Shown piece after piece: positions 19,201 through 30,808 of a stretch of DNA of 64,000 nucleotides. Where the stretch lies: assembly GCF_012184415.1 (NCBI RefSeq), contig NZ_VTOX01000004.1:186001-250000 (forward strand), read 5' to 3'. Every line of letters starts with the position of its first letter. Within the stretch, counting starts at the first letter, position 1. The DNA is from Ramlibacter lithotrophicus (GTDB lineage: Bacteria; Pseudomonadota; Gammaproteobacteria; Burkholderiales; Burkholderiaceae_C). The position numbers and the translations under genes were made by a program. The notes under the pieces are model-generated. The model saw only the letters and a list, made by a program, of their open reading frames with translations, searched no databases and had not been told where the DNA came from.

Positions 19201-19327
19201 GGACGGAATTGTCCACTGGAAAGGCCCGACAGTTGGATGATCGCGACAGCGGGCATCTTCCACGGACCCGGAAGTCGCGTTATCGTCTGCACCGCCGGGC
19301 GTCGTGCCGGACCCGGAACCCGAACCA

Positions 19328-21628
19328 ATGGTCAAGCGTTCCATCGACGCGCAACTGCTTCCCTCGCCGGGCCTCAAGGAGGCGCCGGTGCTGGACCTCA
19401 TGTGCTCGCACTTCGTGCTGACGCTGGCGGCCAAGCAGGGCAGCAAGTTCAACGTGCGCCGCGACCTGAACGGCCTGCTGTCGCTGGCGGGGCGGCACCT
19501 GGTGTGGCCGGCGCCGGCGCTGGCGCGGCTGCGCGAGTTCCTGGGCCGCCGCTGCAAGGACAACGAGTTCTGGCGCGGCCACGAACAGCTTTCCACGCGC
19601 GAGTTCCTCGGGCGGCACGGGCTCTGGCGCGGGCCTTACGAGGAAGGCACGCTCTTCTTCTACCTGGACGAATACGCCAAGGACCAGCCGCGCGACCTGC
19701 TCTCGGTGCTCACCGTCACCGGCGACTGGCTGACGCAGGCGCTCAAGAAGCAGTCGACGCTGGTCGAGAAGAACATCGACGCGCTCTCGGGCCTCCTGCA
19801 GCTGAACAAGGCCGAGCGCGCCCTGCTGCTGTACGGCACGCTGGCCCGCTACCAGCGCGACCTGCGCAGCCTGCTGGTGGAGTTCAAGGTCAACAACGCG
19901 CCCGAAGCGTACGCGGCGATCGCCGACCTGGCCGGCGTGAACGCCGCCGAAGTCGGCGAAGCGCTGCGGGCGGGATCGCGGCTGGAGCGCATCGGCCTGG
20001 TCGAGAACCTGATCTCCGAACACAACATCACCGACCTGGCCGACCTGATGAAGGTCAGCGAGAAGCTGCCGCCGGTGCTGATGCGCGAATACCGCGACCG
20101 CAGCGAGCTGATGGCGGTCTTCACCCGCCCCTGCGCCAAGAGCGGCCTGGGCCTCGCCGACTTCGCGTTCGTGCAGGAGGATGCCCAGGTGCTGTCGGCG
20201 CTGCTGCGCAACGCCGTGATGCGCAAGGAGGCGGGCGTCAACGTGCTGCTGTACGGCCCGCCCGGCACCGGCAAGACCGAGCTGGCCAAGGTGGTGGCGC
20301 AGGCCGCCGGCCTGGAGCTGTTCGAGGTCGAATACGCCGACCGCGACGGCAATTCGCTGAGCGGGCGGGATCGCTACCGCTCGCTGCAGATCGCCCAGGT
20401 GTTCCTCAAGGGCAGCGCGCAGGCGGCGCTCCTGTTCGACGAGGTGGAGGACGTCTTCCCGCCGATCTCGAGCGAAGCGGCGCAGCTGATGGCGCGTGCG
20501 GAGCAGGTGGTGGCGCCGCCGCAGGGCAGCGTGAGCGGCAAGGCGTGGGTCAACCAGATCCTGGAGTCGAACCCGGTGCCGACGATCTGGGTCACCAACC
20601 GCATCGAGCAGATCGACCCCGCCTTCCGGCGCCGCTTCGCCTACCACCTGGAGCTGAAGTCGCCGCCGCCCGGCGCGCGCGAGGGGCTGGTGCGCAGGAC
20701 GCTGGACGGCGTGCCGGTCTCGGAGGGCTTCGTGGCCAGGCTCACCGAGCGCAAGGGCCTGACGCCGGCGCAGATCCGCACCGCGGTGCGGTTCGCCGGG
20801 CTGGCCAGCGCCGGCGGCGAATCGGTCGAAGCGCTGATCGAACGCCAGTTGCGCAACTCGGACCAGGCGCTCGGTAACCGGCCCCACGGCAGCGGCGTGC
20901 GGCCGGCCGTCACCACCTACGACCTCGAGATGCTCAACGTCGAGAGCCGCTTCGAGATCGGGCGCATCGTGGAGGCGCTCAAGGCACGCGGGCACGGCAC
21001 GTTGTGCTTCTACGGCGCCCCGGGCACCGGCAAGACCGCGCTGGCCGAGCACATCGCCCGCACCCTCGACCAGCCGCTGCTGGTGAAGCAGGCGAGCGAC
21101 CTCATGAGCAAGTTCGTCGGCGAGACCGAGCAGAACATGGCCGCGATGTTCCGCGAGGCGGAGAACGAGAAGGCGGTGCTGCTGCTCGACGAGGCGGACA
21201 GCTTCCTGCAGGACCGGCGCGGCGCGCAGCGCACTTACGAGGTGACCGAGGTCAACGAGATGCTGCAGGGCATGGAGCGCTTCCGCGGCATCTTCGTGTG
21301 CACGACCAACCTGCTAGACCGCATCGACCAGGCCGCCTTGCGCCGCTTCACGTTCAAGATCCGGTTCAACCCGCTCACGGCGGCCCAGCGCGAGAAGATG
21401 TTCGTGACCGAAGCGCTCGGCGGCGACGCGTCCGGGCTCACCGCGCAGGCCCGCGGCCGGCTGGCGCGCCTGGACCAGCTGTGCCCGGGCGACTTCGCCG
21501 CCGTCAAGCGCCAGGTGGACATCCTGGCGGCGCAGTTCGGCCCCGACGAGTTCCTGGAGCAGCTGGAAGCCGAGCACCGCATCAAGCCCGAGGTGCGGGA
21601 GGTCCGCAACATCGGGTTCCTGCCCTAG
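19328..21628 (+). CDS. Tandem AAA+ ATPase
   Basis: A 766-residue protein with two AAA domains. The first has Walker A GPPGTGKTELAK at about 309 and Walker B ALLFDEVEDVF; the second has GAPGTGKTALAE at about 562, Walker B VLLLDEADSFL and sensor-1 TTNLLDRIDQAALRRF. The N-terminal 290 residues are helical and carry no family I recognise. The layout resembles a p97/FtsH-like or CbxX-like remodelling machine, but there is no protease domain. Start at ATG 19328 (MVKRSID); an in-frame ATG at 19304 is possible. No functional partner is obvious next to it. Confidence 0.8.
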   Translation: MVKRSIDAQLLPSPGLKEAPVLDLMCSHFVLTLAAKQGSKFNVRRDLNGLLSLAGRHLVWPAPALARLREFLGRRCKDNEFWRGHEQLSTREFLGRHGLWRGPYEEGTLFFYLDEYAKDQPRDLLSVLTVTGDWLTQALKKQSTLVEKNIDALSGLLQLNKAERALLLYGTLARYQRDLRSLLVEFKVNNAPEAYAAIADLAGVNAAEVGEALRAGSRLERIGLVENLISEHNITDLADLMKVSEKLPPVLMREYRDRSELMAVFTRPCAKSGLGLADFAFVQEDAQVLSALLRNAVMRKEAGVNVLLYGPPGTGKTELAKVVAQAAGLELFEVEYADRDGNSLSGRDRYRSLQIAQVFLKGSAQAALLFDEVEDVFPPISSEAAQLMARAEQVVAPPQGSVSGKAWVNQILESNPVPTIWVTNRIEQIDPAFRRRFAYHLELKSPPPGAREGLVRRTLDGVPVSEGFVARLTERKGLTPAQIRTAVRFAGLASAGGESVEALIERQLRNSDQALGNRPHGSGVRPAVTTYDLEMLNVESRFEIGRIVEALKARGHGTLCFYGAPGTGKTALAEHIARTLDQPLLVKQASDLMSKFVGETEQNMAAMFREAENEKAVLLLDEADSFLQDRRGAQRTYEVTEVNEMLQGMERFRGIFVCTTNLLDRIDQAALRRFTFKIRFNPLTAAQREKMFVTEALGGDASGLTAQARGRLARLDQLCPGDFAAVKRQVDILAAQFGPDEFLEQLEAEHRIKPEVREVRNIGFLP

Positions 21629-21740
21629 GAGCCTGGGCTTGCAGGCCCAACGCGGTGCCCGTCTCTCTACCGCCCGGACTCCTCGCCGCGCCAGTTCTTG
21701 CGCTGGCACAAATCCCCGGCGGCAACGAACCGGTATGTTC

Positions 21741-21758
21741 TCCCTCCTCGAGGAGGGA
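21741..21758 (+). promoter_or_regulatory. Palindrome covering the hemerythrin ribosome-binding site
   Basis: TCCCTCCTCGAGGAGGGA is a perfect 18-base palindrome. Its right half contains the Shine-Dalgarno sequence GGAGGG of the hemerythrin gene at 21763. In RNA it could fold to a seven-base-pair, GC-rich hairpin with a TCGA loop that hides the ribosome-binding site. Confidence 0.45.
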
Positions 21759-21762
21759 TGCC

Positions 21763-22170
21763 ATGAGCCTGTTCACCTGGGACGACAAGTACACGTTGCA
21801 CATCGCGGAGATCGACCGGCAGCACCAGAAGCTGTTCGCGCTCTTCAACGATCTCTACGACGCGATGCAGGACGGTCACGGGCAGGAGGTCATCGACAAG
21901 GTGCTGACCGGCGTCGTCGACTACACCGTCTACCACTTCGACACCGAGGAAAAGCTGCTGCGGCAGTACGGCTACCAGGACGAGGCGGCCCATCGCGCCG
22001 AGCACGCAAAACTGGCGGAGCAGGCCAAGGCCCTGGTGCTCAAGCATCGGGCCGGCGAGGCCAAGGTCACGCTGGCCACGCTCAAGTTCCTTTGCGACTG
22101 GCTCAACAACCACATCCTCGGTACCGACAAGAAGTTCGCGCCGTTCCTGATCGAGCGCGGCGCGCGCTGA
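21763..22170 (+). CDS. Bacteriohemerythrin
   Basis: A 135-residue four-helix protein with the diiron ligands in order: HIAEIDRQHQKLF (first His and His of H-x-x-x-D-x-x-H), YHFDTEEKLL (His and Glu), HRAEHAKL (two His) and NNHILGTDKKF (His and Asp). It should bind oxygen reversibly at a non-heme diiron site in the cytoplasm, as an oxygen store, carrier or sensor. The length is that of a single-domain protein without a signalling partner. Start ATG 21763 has GGAGGG upstream, inside a palindrome that may restrain translation. Confidence 0.92.
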   Translation: MSLFTWDDKYTLHIAEIDRQHQKLFALFNDLYDAMQDGHGQEVIDKVLTGVVDYTVYHFDTEEKLLRQYGYQDEAAHRAEHAKLAEQAKALVLKHRAGEAKVTLATLKFLCDWLNNHILGTDKKFAPFLIERGAR

Positions 22171-22176
22171 TCGCGG

Positions 22177-22698
22177 CTACTTCTCGCCGTCGGCATCGCC
22201 GGGCCGCGCCGCCGGCAGCGGCGTCACCTCCACGTCGGCCAGCCCGTCCTTGCTGGTGAGTCCGATCAGTGCCGCCGTCGCGGGCGACAGGTCGATGATC
22301 CGCCCCGGCACGAACGGCCCGCGATCCTGGATCGTGACGACCGCGCTCTTGCCAGTCTCCAGGTTCTTCACCCGGGCCCTTGAGCCGAGCGGGAGCGTCT
22401 TGCTGGCGGCGTTGTCGTCCAGCAGCGACATCGGCGAGCCGTCGGCCATGGTCCGGCCGTCGAACTTGCGCGCGTAGATGGAGGCCTTGCCGACCTGCTT
22501 GCGGCCCCCGCGGGTCGCGGGGGCCGGCCGGTCCGTGGGGGCCGCCGCCTTCGGTGGCGGCTGCGGCTGAGCCTGCGGCGCAGGGCCGGGCGGCGCCGAC
22601 GGGGCCGCGCAGCCCACCAGCGCCAGCGCCACGGCGGCGCAGGCGAAGAGAGGCCACCTGGATGGCGCGGGCGTGGCGGGGCGCGGCGACTGAACCAT
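22177..22698 (-). CDS. rlpA: RlpA-like septal ring lipoprotein
   Basis: A 173-residue protein with a lipoprotein signal (LFACAAVALALVGC, lipobox LVGC), a proline-rich linker and a double-psi beta-barrel: KASIYARKFDGRTMADGSPM, then LGSRARVKNLETGKSAVVTIQDRGPFVPGRIIDLS. That is the RlpA family core, with the catalytic Asp of QDRGPF. RlpA proteins cleave denuded peptidoglycan at the septum in some bacteria. The C-terminal SPOR domain of larger homologues is absent. AGGGAG precedes ATG 22698. Confidence 0.85.
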   Translation of the reverse strand: MVQSPRPATPAPSRWPLFACAAVALALVGCAAPSAPPGPAPQAQPQPPPKAAAPTDRPAPATRGGRKQVGKASIYARKFDGRTMADGSPMSLLDDNAASKTLPLGSRARVKNLETGKSAVVTIQDRGPFVPGRIIDLSPATAALIGLTSKDGLADVEVTPLPAARPGDADGEK

Positions 22699-22810
22699 GA
22701 GAGCTCCCTGGCCGTGGTCCGCACGGCGAGCGCCGGCGATCATGACCGTGCGGTGGCGGTGCCGCTGTAGAAAAGCGGCGACTCTGGCTGTCGGCGCGCA
22801 CCCCGGCTGG

Positions 22811-24757
22811 TCAGGCGTCGGCCACCACCCGCAGCACGTCGGCGCCATAAGCGTGCAGCTTGCGCTCGCCGATGCCGCTGACCGTGCGCAGCTCGTCCAG
22901 GGCGGCCGGCGCGAGCGCCGCGATGGCCGCCAGCGTGGCATCGTGGAAGATCACGTAAGCCGGCAGGTTGTGTTCGCGCGCGACCTGCGCTCGCCAGCTC
23001 TTGAGCGCGTCGAAGCGGGCCAGCCCGCGCGCCGTGAGCCCGGCGGCCGCCGCTGCCGGCGCCGTGCGGCCGCCGCCGCGACGGCGCCGGGCGGCCGGTT
23101 GCGACACCGACTCGCGCAGCAGCACGGCGGTTTCGCCGCGCAGGACGGCGCGCGATGCGTCGGTCAGCTGCAGCGTGTTGTAGGCCTGCGCATCGACGGC
23201 CAGCGCGCCCGTGGCGATCAACTGGCGCAACACGCCGCGCAACTGCGCCTCGCTGTATTCCGCGCCGATGCCGAAGGTGCTCAGGCGCTCGTGGCCGAAC
23301 TGCGCCACCTTCTCGGTCTGCTTGCCGCGCAGGATGTCCATCACGTGCCCGGCGCCGAAGGCGATGCCGCTGGCCTGCTGCACGCGGTAGATGGTCGACA
23401 GCAGTTTGCGCGCGGCCTCCGTGCCGTCCCACACCGCCGGCGGCTGCACGCAGTTGTCGCAATTGCCGCATGTGGCCCCCACGGTCGGCCCTGGAGGGCC
23501 TCCCTGCCCCCCGAGGGGGCCCCGCCCGCCTTGGGGCGGCCCGGCGGCGGGCGGACCCTCTCCGAGTACCTCCCCGAAGTACGCGAGCAGTCGCACGCGC
23601 CGGCAATCGGTGGCCTCGGCCAGCGCCAGCAGCGCGTCGAGCTTGCCGCGCATCACCTGCTTGAAGTCGTCGCCGGCCGGGCTCTCGTCGATCATCCGCC
23701 GCTGGTTCACCACGTCCTGCAGGCCGTACGCCATCCAGGCCTGGGCCGGCAGGCCGTCGCGGCCGGCGCGCCCGGTCTCCTGGTAATAGCCTTCGATGTT
23801 CTTCGGCAGGTCGAGGTGGGCGACGAAGCGCACGTCCGGCTTGTCGATGCCCATGCCGAACGCGATGGTGGCGACCATGACGATCCCGTCCTCGCGCAGG
23901 AAGCGGTCCTGGTTGGCCTGCCGCACCGCCACGTCCAGTCCGGCGTGGTAGGGTAGCGCCTGGACGCCCTGGCCCTGCAGCAGCTGCGCGATCTCCTCGA
24001 CGCGCTTGCGCGACTGGCAGTAGACGATGCCGGCCTCGCCCGCGTGCTCCGACTCGATGAAGCGCAGCAATTGCGCGGCCGGCTCCTTCTTCTCGACGAT
24101 CGCATAGGAGATGTTCGGCCGGTCGAAGCTGCTGACGAACTGGCGCGCTTGCTGCAATTGCAGGCGCTCGACGATGTCGGCGCGCGTGATCGCGTCGGCC
24201 GTGGCGGTGAGCGCGATCCGCGGCACCGACGCAAAGCGCTCGTGCAGGATCGCCAGCGCCCGGTACTCCGGCCGGAAGTCGTGTCCCCACTGGCTGACGC
24301 AATGCGCTTCGTCGATGGCGAAGAGGCCGAGCTGTCCGCGCTCGTGCAGCGCGTCCAGCAGCGCCAGGAAGCGCGGCGTCGTGACGCGTTCGGGCGCCGC
24401 GTACAGCAGCGTGATCTCGCCGCGCGCCAGCCGCCGCTCGACGGCATTCGCCTGCTCGCCGCTGAGCGTCGAATTGAGGAACTCGGCTTCGACGCCGGCC
24501 TCGTGCAACGCGCCGACCTGGTCGTGCATCAGCGCGATCAGTGGGGACACGACGACGGTCACGCCCTCGCCGGCCCGCTGGCGCGCAATGGCCGGAATCT
24601 GGTAGCACAGCGACTTGCCGCCGCCGGTGGGCATCAGCACCAGAGCATCGCCGCCGGCGATGACATGGTCGACGATGGCCGCCTGCGGGCCGCGGAAGCG
24701 GTCGTAGCCGAAAACGTCGTGGAGGATGGCGGCGGCGGCCGCGGCGGGAGCCAGCAA
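22811..24757 (-). CDS. recQ: ATP-dependent DNA helicase RecQ
   Basis: A RecQ helicase of about 648 residues. [11 protein letters not shown] begins the family homology, [11 protein letters not shown] (about 45) is Walker [20 protein letters not shown] (about 150) is the DEAH box with its aromatic-rich loop, and GRAGRDG is motif VI. After the zinc site CGNCDNC comes the winged-helix and then an HRDC domain ([29 protein letters not shown]). No ATG sits in the right place; TTG 24757 is proposed as start. Between LLAYFGE and the zinc-binding CGNC a glycine/proline-rich insert of about 27 residues interrupts the normally short spacing. Confidence 0.9.
   Translation of the reverse strand: MLAPAAAAAAILHDVFGYDRFRGPQAAIVDHVIAGGDALVLMPTGGGKSLCYQIPAIARQRAGEGVTVVVSPLIALMHDQVGALHEAGVEAEFLNSTLSGEQANAVERRLARGEITLLYAAPERVTTPRFLALLDALHERGQLGLFAIDEAHCVSQWGHDFRPEYRALAILHERFASVPRIALTATADAITRADIVERLQLQQARQFVSSFDRPNISYAIVEKKEPAAQLLRFIESEHAGEAGIVYCQSRKRVEEIAQLLQGQGVQALPYHAGLDVAVRQANQDRFLREDGIVMVATIAFGMGIDKPDVRFVAHLDLPKNIEGYYQETGRAGRDGLPAQAWMAYGLQDVVNQRRMIDESPAGDDFKQVMRGKLDALLALAEATDCRRVRLLAYFGEVLGEGPPAAGPPQGGRGPLGGQGGPPGPTVGATCGNCDNCVQPPAVWDGTEAARKLLSTIYRVQQASGIAFGAGHVMDILRGKQTEKVAQFGHERLSTFGIGAEYSEAQLRGVLRQLIATGALAVDAQAYNTLQLTDASRAVLRGETAVLLRESVSQPAARRRRGGGRTAPAAAAAGLTARGLARFDALKSWRAQVAREHNLPAYVIFHDATLAAIAALAPAALDELRTVSGIGERKLHAYGADVLRVVADA
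23478..23565. repeat. GC-rich dispersed-repeat-like insert inside recQ
   Basis: The stretch is built of short G/C palindromes (GCCCCCCGAGGGGGC, then CCCGCCTTGGGGCGG) of the type I recall as dispersed intergenic repeats in Comamonadaceae. Here it lies in frame inside recQ and encodes the glycine/proline-rich segment [20 protein letters not shown] and onward. Boundaries are approximate. Confidence 0.5.
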
Positions 24758-24806
24758 GATGGCCGGTATTGTCGAGGGAAAAACGGTGCTCCCTACAATC
24801 GTGGGG

Positions 24807-25853
24807 ATGAAACCGCTCGTGTACACCCGTGGCCAGCAGCTCCCCGCCTTGCTGGAGCAGCGCATCGTCATCCTCGACGGCGCCATGGGCACCATGATCC
24901 AGCGGCTGCGCCTGACCGAAGCCGATTACCGCGGCGAGCGGTTCCGCGACCATTCGAAGGACGTGAAGAACAACGGCGAACTGCTGAGCCTGACGCGGCC
25001 CGACGTGATCCGCGACATCCACGAGGCCTACCTGGCCGCGGGCGCGGACATCATCGAAACCAACACCTTCGGCGCCACCCGGATCGCCCAGGACGATTAC
25101 GGCCTGGGCGACCTGGCCGCCGAGATGAACCTGGCCTCGGCGCGCATCGCCCGCGAGGCGGCCGACAAGTTCTCGAAGCCGGGCCAGCCCCGGTTCGTCG
25201 CCGGCGCGCTCGGCCCGACGCCGAAGACCGCCAGCATCAGCCCCGACGTCAACGATCCCGGCGCGCGCAACGTCGACTTCGAGGCGCTGCGGGCCGCGTA
25301 TTTCGAGCAGGTGCAGGCGCTGGTGCAAGGTGGCGCCGACCTGTTGCTGATCGAGACCATCTTCGACACCCTCAACGCCAAGGCGGCGCTGTTCGCGATC
25401 GACGAATATTTCGAGCAGTCGGGCGAGCGGCTGCCGCTCGTCATCAGCGGCACCGTGACCGACGCCTCGGGCCGGATCCTGAGCGGCCAGACCGTGACCG
25501 CGTTCTGGTACAGCGTGCGGCACGCCCGGCCGCTGGCGGTGGGCCTGAATTGCGCCCTGGGCGCGGCCCTCATGCGGCCGTACCTGCAGGAACTGGCGCG
25601 TGCGGCGCCGGACACGTTCATCAGCTGCTATCCCAACGCCGGGCTGCCCAATCCGATGAGCGACACCGGCTTCGACGAGACGCCCGACGTGACCTCGCGG
25701 CTGTTGCACGAGTTCGCGGCCGAGGGCCTGGTCAACATCGTCGGCGGCTGCTGCGGTACCACGCCGGACCACATCGGCGCGATCACGCAGGCGCTCGCGC
25801 CGCTGCCGGCGCGGGCGTTGCAGCGCGGGCCGTTCTACCGCGAAGCCGCGTAG
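24807..25853 (+). CDS. metH: Methionine synthase, homocysteine-binding module (split MetH, part 1)
   Basis: A 348-residue protein equal to the first domain of Met[16 protein letters not shown] at the start, then [13 protein letters not shown], then the zinc ligands GLNCALG and [10 protein letters not shown] near the C-terminus. It binds and activates homocysteine on zinc for methylation by methylcobalamin. In Escherichia coli this domain is fused to the rest of MetH; here the remainder is a separate gene at 27056, with an unrelated receptor gene between them on the other strand. Start ATG 24807, with GGGG upstream; recQ is divergent 50 bases away. Confidence 0.93.
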   Translation: MKPLVYTRGQQLPALLEQRIVILDGAMGTMIQRLRLTEADYRGERFRDHSKDVKNNGELLSLTRPDVIRDIHEAYLAAGADIIETNTFGATRIAQDDYGLGDLAAEMNLASARIAREAADKFSKPGQPRFVAGALGPTPKTASISPDVNDPGARNVDFEALRAAYFEQVQALVQGGADLLLIETIFDTLNAKAALFAIDEYFEQSGERLPLVISGTVTDASGRILSGQTVTAFWYSVRHARPLAVGLNCALGAALMRPYLQELARAAPDTFISCYPNAGLPNPMSDTGFDETPDVTSRLLHEFAAEGLVNIVGGCCGTTPDHIGAITQALAPLPARALQRGPFYREAA

Positions 25854-25872
25854 CGCGGCCCGGACCCGAGCC

Positions 25873-26865
25873 TCACTGCGGCTGGAAGCCGAGGTTCCTG
25901 ATCAGCTTGGCCCAGGTCTGCGAATAGGCGCGCTCGCGGTCGGCCAGTTGCTGCTGCGGCATGAAGCCCACCGTCAGCCCCAGTTTGGCAAGCTGGTCGC
26001 GCACGTCCGGCAGGGCGACGACCTTCTGCAGCGCGCCCGAGAAGCGGTCGATCGCCGCCTGCGGGGTGCCGGCCGGTGCGAAGAAGCCGTAGTACGGCAC
26101 GTCCTCGAAACCGGCCAGCCCGAGTTCGGCGAAGGTCGGCGCCTCGGGCACGGCGGCCTGGCGGGCATTGCCCATCACGGCCACCACGCGGAGCTTGCCG
26201 GCCTTGTGGTTCTCGATGAAGTCCGGAATCGAGCCGACGCCGGCGCCGATCTGGTTGCCCAGCATGTCGCCGATCATCGGCGCGCTGCCGCGATACGGCG
26301 CGGCGGCCAGGTCGAGGTTGTATTTCTGCCCGATCAGCTTGACCAGAAACTCGGGCACTGACGCCGGTGCCGGCACGCCGACGTTGCCCTTGCCGCCGCG
26401 CTGCGTGCGCACCCAGGTGATGTACTCGGACATCGACCGGGCCGGCGTGCCGCCGGAGACCGCGAAGGCGTTGACGAAGGTGGCGAATCCGGCCACCGGC
26501 ACGAAGTCCTTCGCCGGATCGAACCCCGGGTTCTTCGTCACCAGCGGCAGGATCGAGATGGTGTGGTCGTGGCTGATGAAGAAGGTGGTGCCGTCCGGCG
26601 CGGCCGCCTTCAGCGCCTGAGCGGCGATCTGGCCGCCGGCACCGGCCTTGTTCTCGACGACGACCGGCTGGCCCAGCTGGTCCTTCAGCTTGTCGGCCAG
26701 CATGCGCGCGATGGCGTCGGTGCCACCGCCCGGCGGGAAGCCGACGAAGATACGGACCGGGTTGCCGCTGCCTTGCGCCTGCGCCGGCGCGCCGAGCAGC
26801 GACGCGCCCAGCGCCAGGGCGAGGCCGATGGCGCCCAGGGCGCGGCGACGGGGAAAGGGGGCCAT
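25873..26865 (-). CDS. Bug-family tripartite tricarboxylate-type periplasmic receptor
   Basis: A 330-residue periplasmic binding protein of the Bug/TctC family, which is greatly expanded in Burkholderiales. It has a signal peptide (RRRALGAIGLALALGASLLGAPAQAQ), then IFVGFPPGGGTDAIARMLADKL and PVVVENKAGAGGQIAAQ, both family signatures, and FAPAGTPQAAIDRFSGAL near the end. The ligand (an organic acid or aromatic) is unknown, and no TctAB permease is nearby. AGGAG precedes ATG 26865. It sits between the two halves of metH, in the opposite direction. Confidence 0.9.
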   Translation of the reverse strand: MAPFPRRRALGAIGLALALGASLLGAPAQAQGSGNPVRIFVGFPPGGGTDAIARMLADKLKDQLGQPVVVENKAGAGGQIAAQALKAAAPDGTTFFISHDHTISILPLVTKNPGFDPAKDFVPVAGFATFVNAFAVSGGTPARSMSEYITWVRTQRGGKGNVGVPAPASVPEFLVKLIGQKYNLDLAAAPYRGSAPMIGDMLGNQIGAGVGSIPDFIENHKAGKLRVVAVMGNARQAAVPEAPTFAELGLAGFEDVPYYGFFAPAGTPQAAIDRFSGALQKVVALPDVRDQLAKLGLTVGFMPQQQLADRERAYSQTWAKLIRNLGFQPQ

Positions 26866-27055
26866 GTGGAAACTCCTGGGCGGATGGACAGGGCGCCATT
26901 GTTGCAAAGTGCGGCCGCCGGTGCTCGCCGGTAGAATGCGCGTTCGCTCAAGGAGCGCTGCAGCGGCCGGCTCAGCCCGCCGCCAGGCTTGAGGACACAA
27001 CGGCGCTCACCTCCATCCACCGCCGGCAGCTGGCCGGCCACATGCAGGACGAGCC

Positions 27056-29779
<2,724 letters not shown>

Positions 29780-29881
29780 CGCGGCGCGCGGCGCCACGCC
29801 CGGGACAGCGTCGGCCCGCTCCTACGCGATCCGGCTCGGCCCGCCGATATCCGGCTGCGGGGTGCCCGCTATGGTGGGGCA

Positions 29882-30808
29882 ATGAGGCTGTCCATCGAGC
29901 AGGTGCCGCGCTGGCTGCGCGAAGCGGGACGCCCGGCGTTGCCGTTCCTGCGCGCCGGACGCTTGTGGAGCGCCGTCGACGGCGCGCGCATGAGCGCGGC
30001 CATCTCCTTCTACGGCGTCCTGAGCCTGGCGCCGCTGGTCCTGCTGCTGGTGGGGGTGCTGGGGTGGTGGCTGGACCGCGCCCTGGTGGAGAAGGGCCTG
30101 GTGACGCAGATCGACGGCCTGGTCGGCGAGCAGGGCAGCGCGCTGATCCGGCACGCGCTGGACAGCGCGAAGGAACCGGCGGAGGGCCTGATCGCCTCGG
30201 TGGCCGGCTTCGCCGTGCTGGTCTCGGGAGCCACCGGCGTCTTCGGCGAGCTGCAGTCCGCCTTCGAGCGCCTGTGGCGCGCCGGCAGCGGCGTGCCGGC
30301 CGGCAGGAAATGGTGGCATGGCGTGTCGCTGCGGGTGCGCGGCATCGCCTACGTCCTCGCCTTCGGCTTCCTGCTGCTGGTGTCGCTGCTGATCTCCACC
30401 GTCCTGAACGTCGCGTCGGGCTGGGCCGGGCAGTGGTTCGCGCTGGAACAGGCGGTGCGGGTGCTCAGCGAAGTGCTGGCCTTCGCCATCTGCGCCGCGC
30501 TGTTCTTCGGCTTCATGCGCCTGTCGGCCGGACCGAAGCCGCGCTCGCGCAGCCTGTGGTTCGGCGCCGCCGTCGGCGCCACGCTGTTCACCGCAGGTCG
30601 CCAGCTGCTGGCCGCGTACCTGTCCGGCGCGGCCGTGGTGTCCGCCTACGGCGCCGCCGGCTCGCTGGTCGTGCTGCTGATGTGGATCTACTTCTCCGCG
30701 GCGGTGCTGCTGTTCGGGGCCGGCTGCGCCAAGGCGGTCGAAGAGGAGCGGCTGGCGCAGGATCGCGCGCATCCGCGCGAGCGGCACGCGCAGGCCGCGG
30801 CGACCTAA
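29882..30808 (+). CDS. YihY/BrkB-like inner-membrane protein
   Basis: A 308-residue integral membrane protein of the YihY/virulence-factor BrkB family, with about six helices. It has SAAISFYGVLSLAPLVLLLVGVLGWW at the first helix, the conserved GATGVFGELQSAFERLWR loop, and SAYGAAGSLVVLLMWIYFSAAVLLFGA towards the end. Family members were once thought to be RNase BN; their role is still unclear, with export or cell-envelope functions suggested. Its stop overlaps that of the converging MFS gene. Confidence 0.88.
   Translation: MRLSIEQVPRWLREAGRPALPFLRAGRLWSAVDGARMSAAISFYGVLSLAPLVLLLVGVLGWWLDRALVEKGLVTQIDGLVGEQGSALIRHALDSAKEPAEGLIASVAGFAVLVSGATGVFGELQSAFERLWRAGSGVPAGRKWWHGVSLRVRGIAYVLAFGFLLLVSLLISTVLNVASGWAGQWFALEQAVRVLSEVLAFAICAALFFGFMRLSAGPKPRSRSLWFGAAVGATLFTAGRQLLAAYLSGAAVVSAYGAAGSLVVLLMWIYFSAAVLLFGAGCAKAVEEERLAQDRAHPRERHAQAAAT

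Noticed and set aside
24758..24806. B12 riboswitch before the first metH gene
   Set aside because: Only 49 bases separate the divergent starts, too little for a cobalamin riboswitch, and no B12-box sequence is seen.
22740..25772. Minus-strand frame of 1010 codons across recQ and the first metH gene
   Set aside because: It covers parts of two real genes in wrong frames and has no recognisable protein features.
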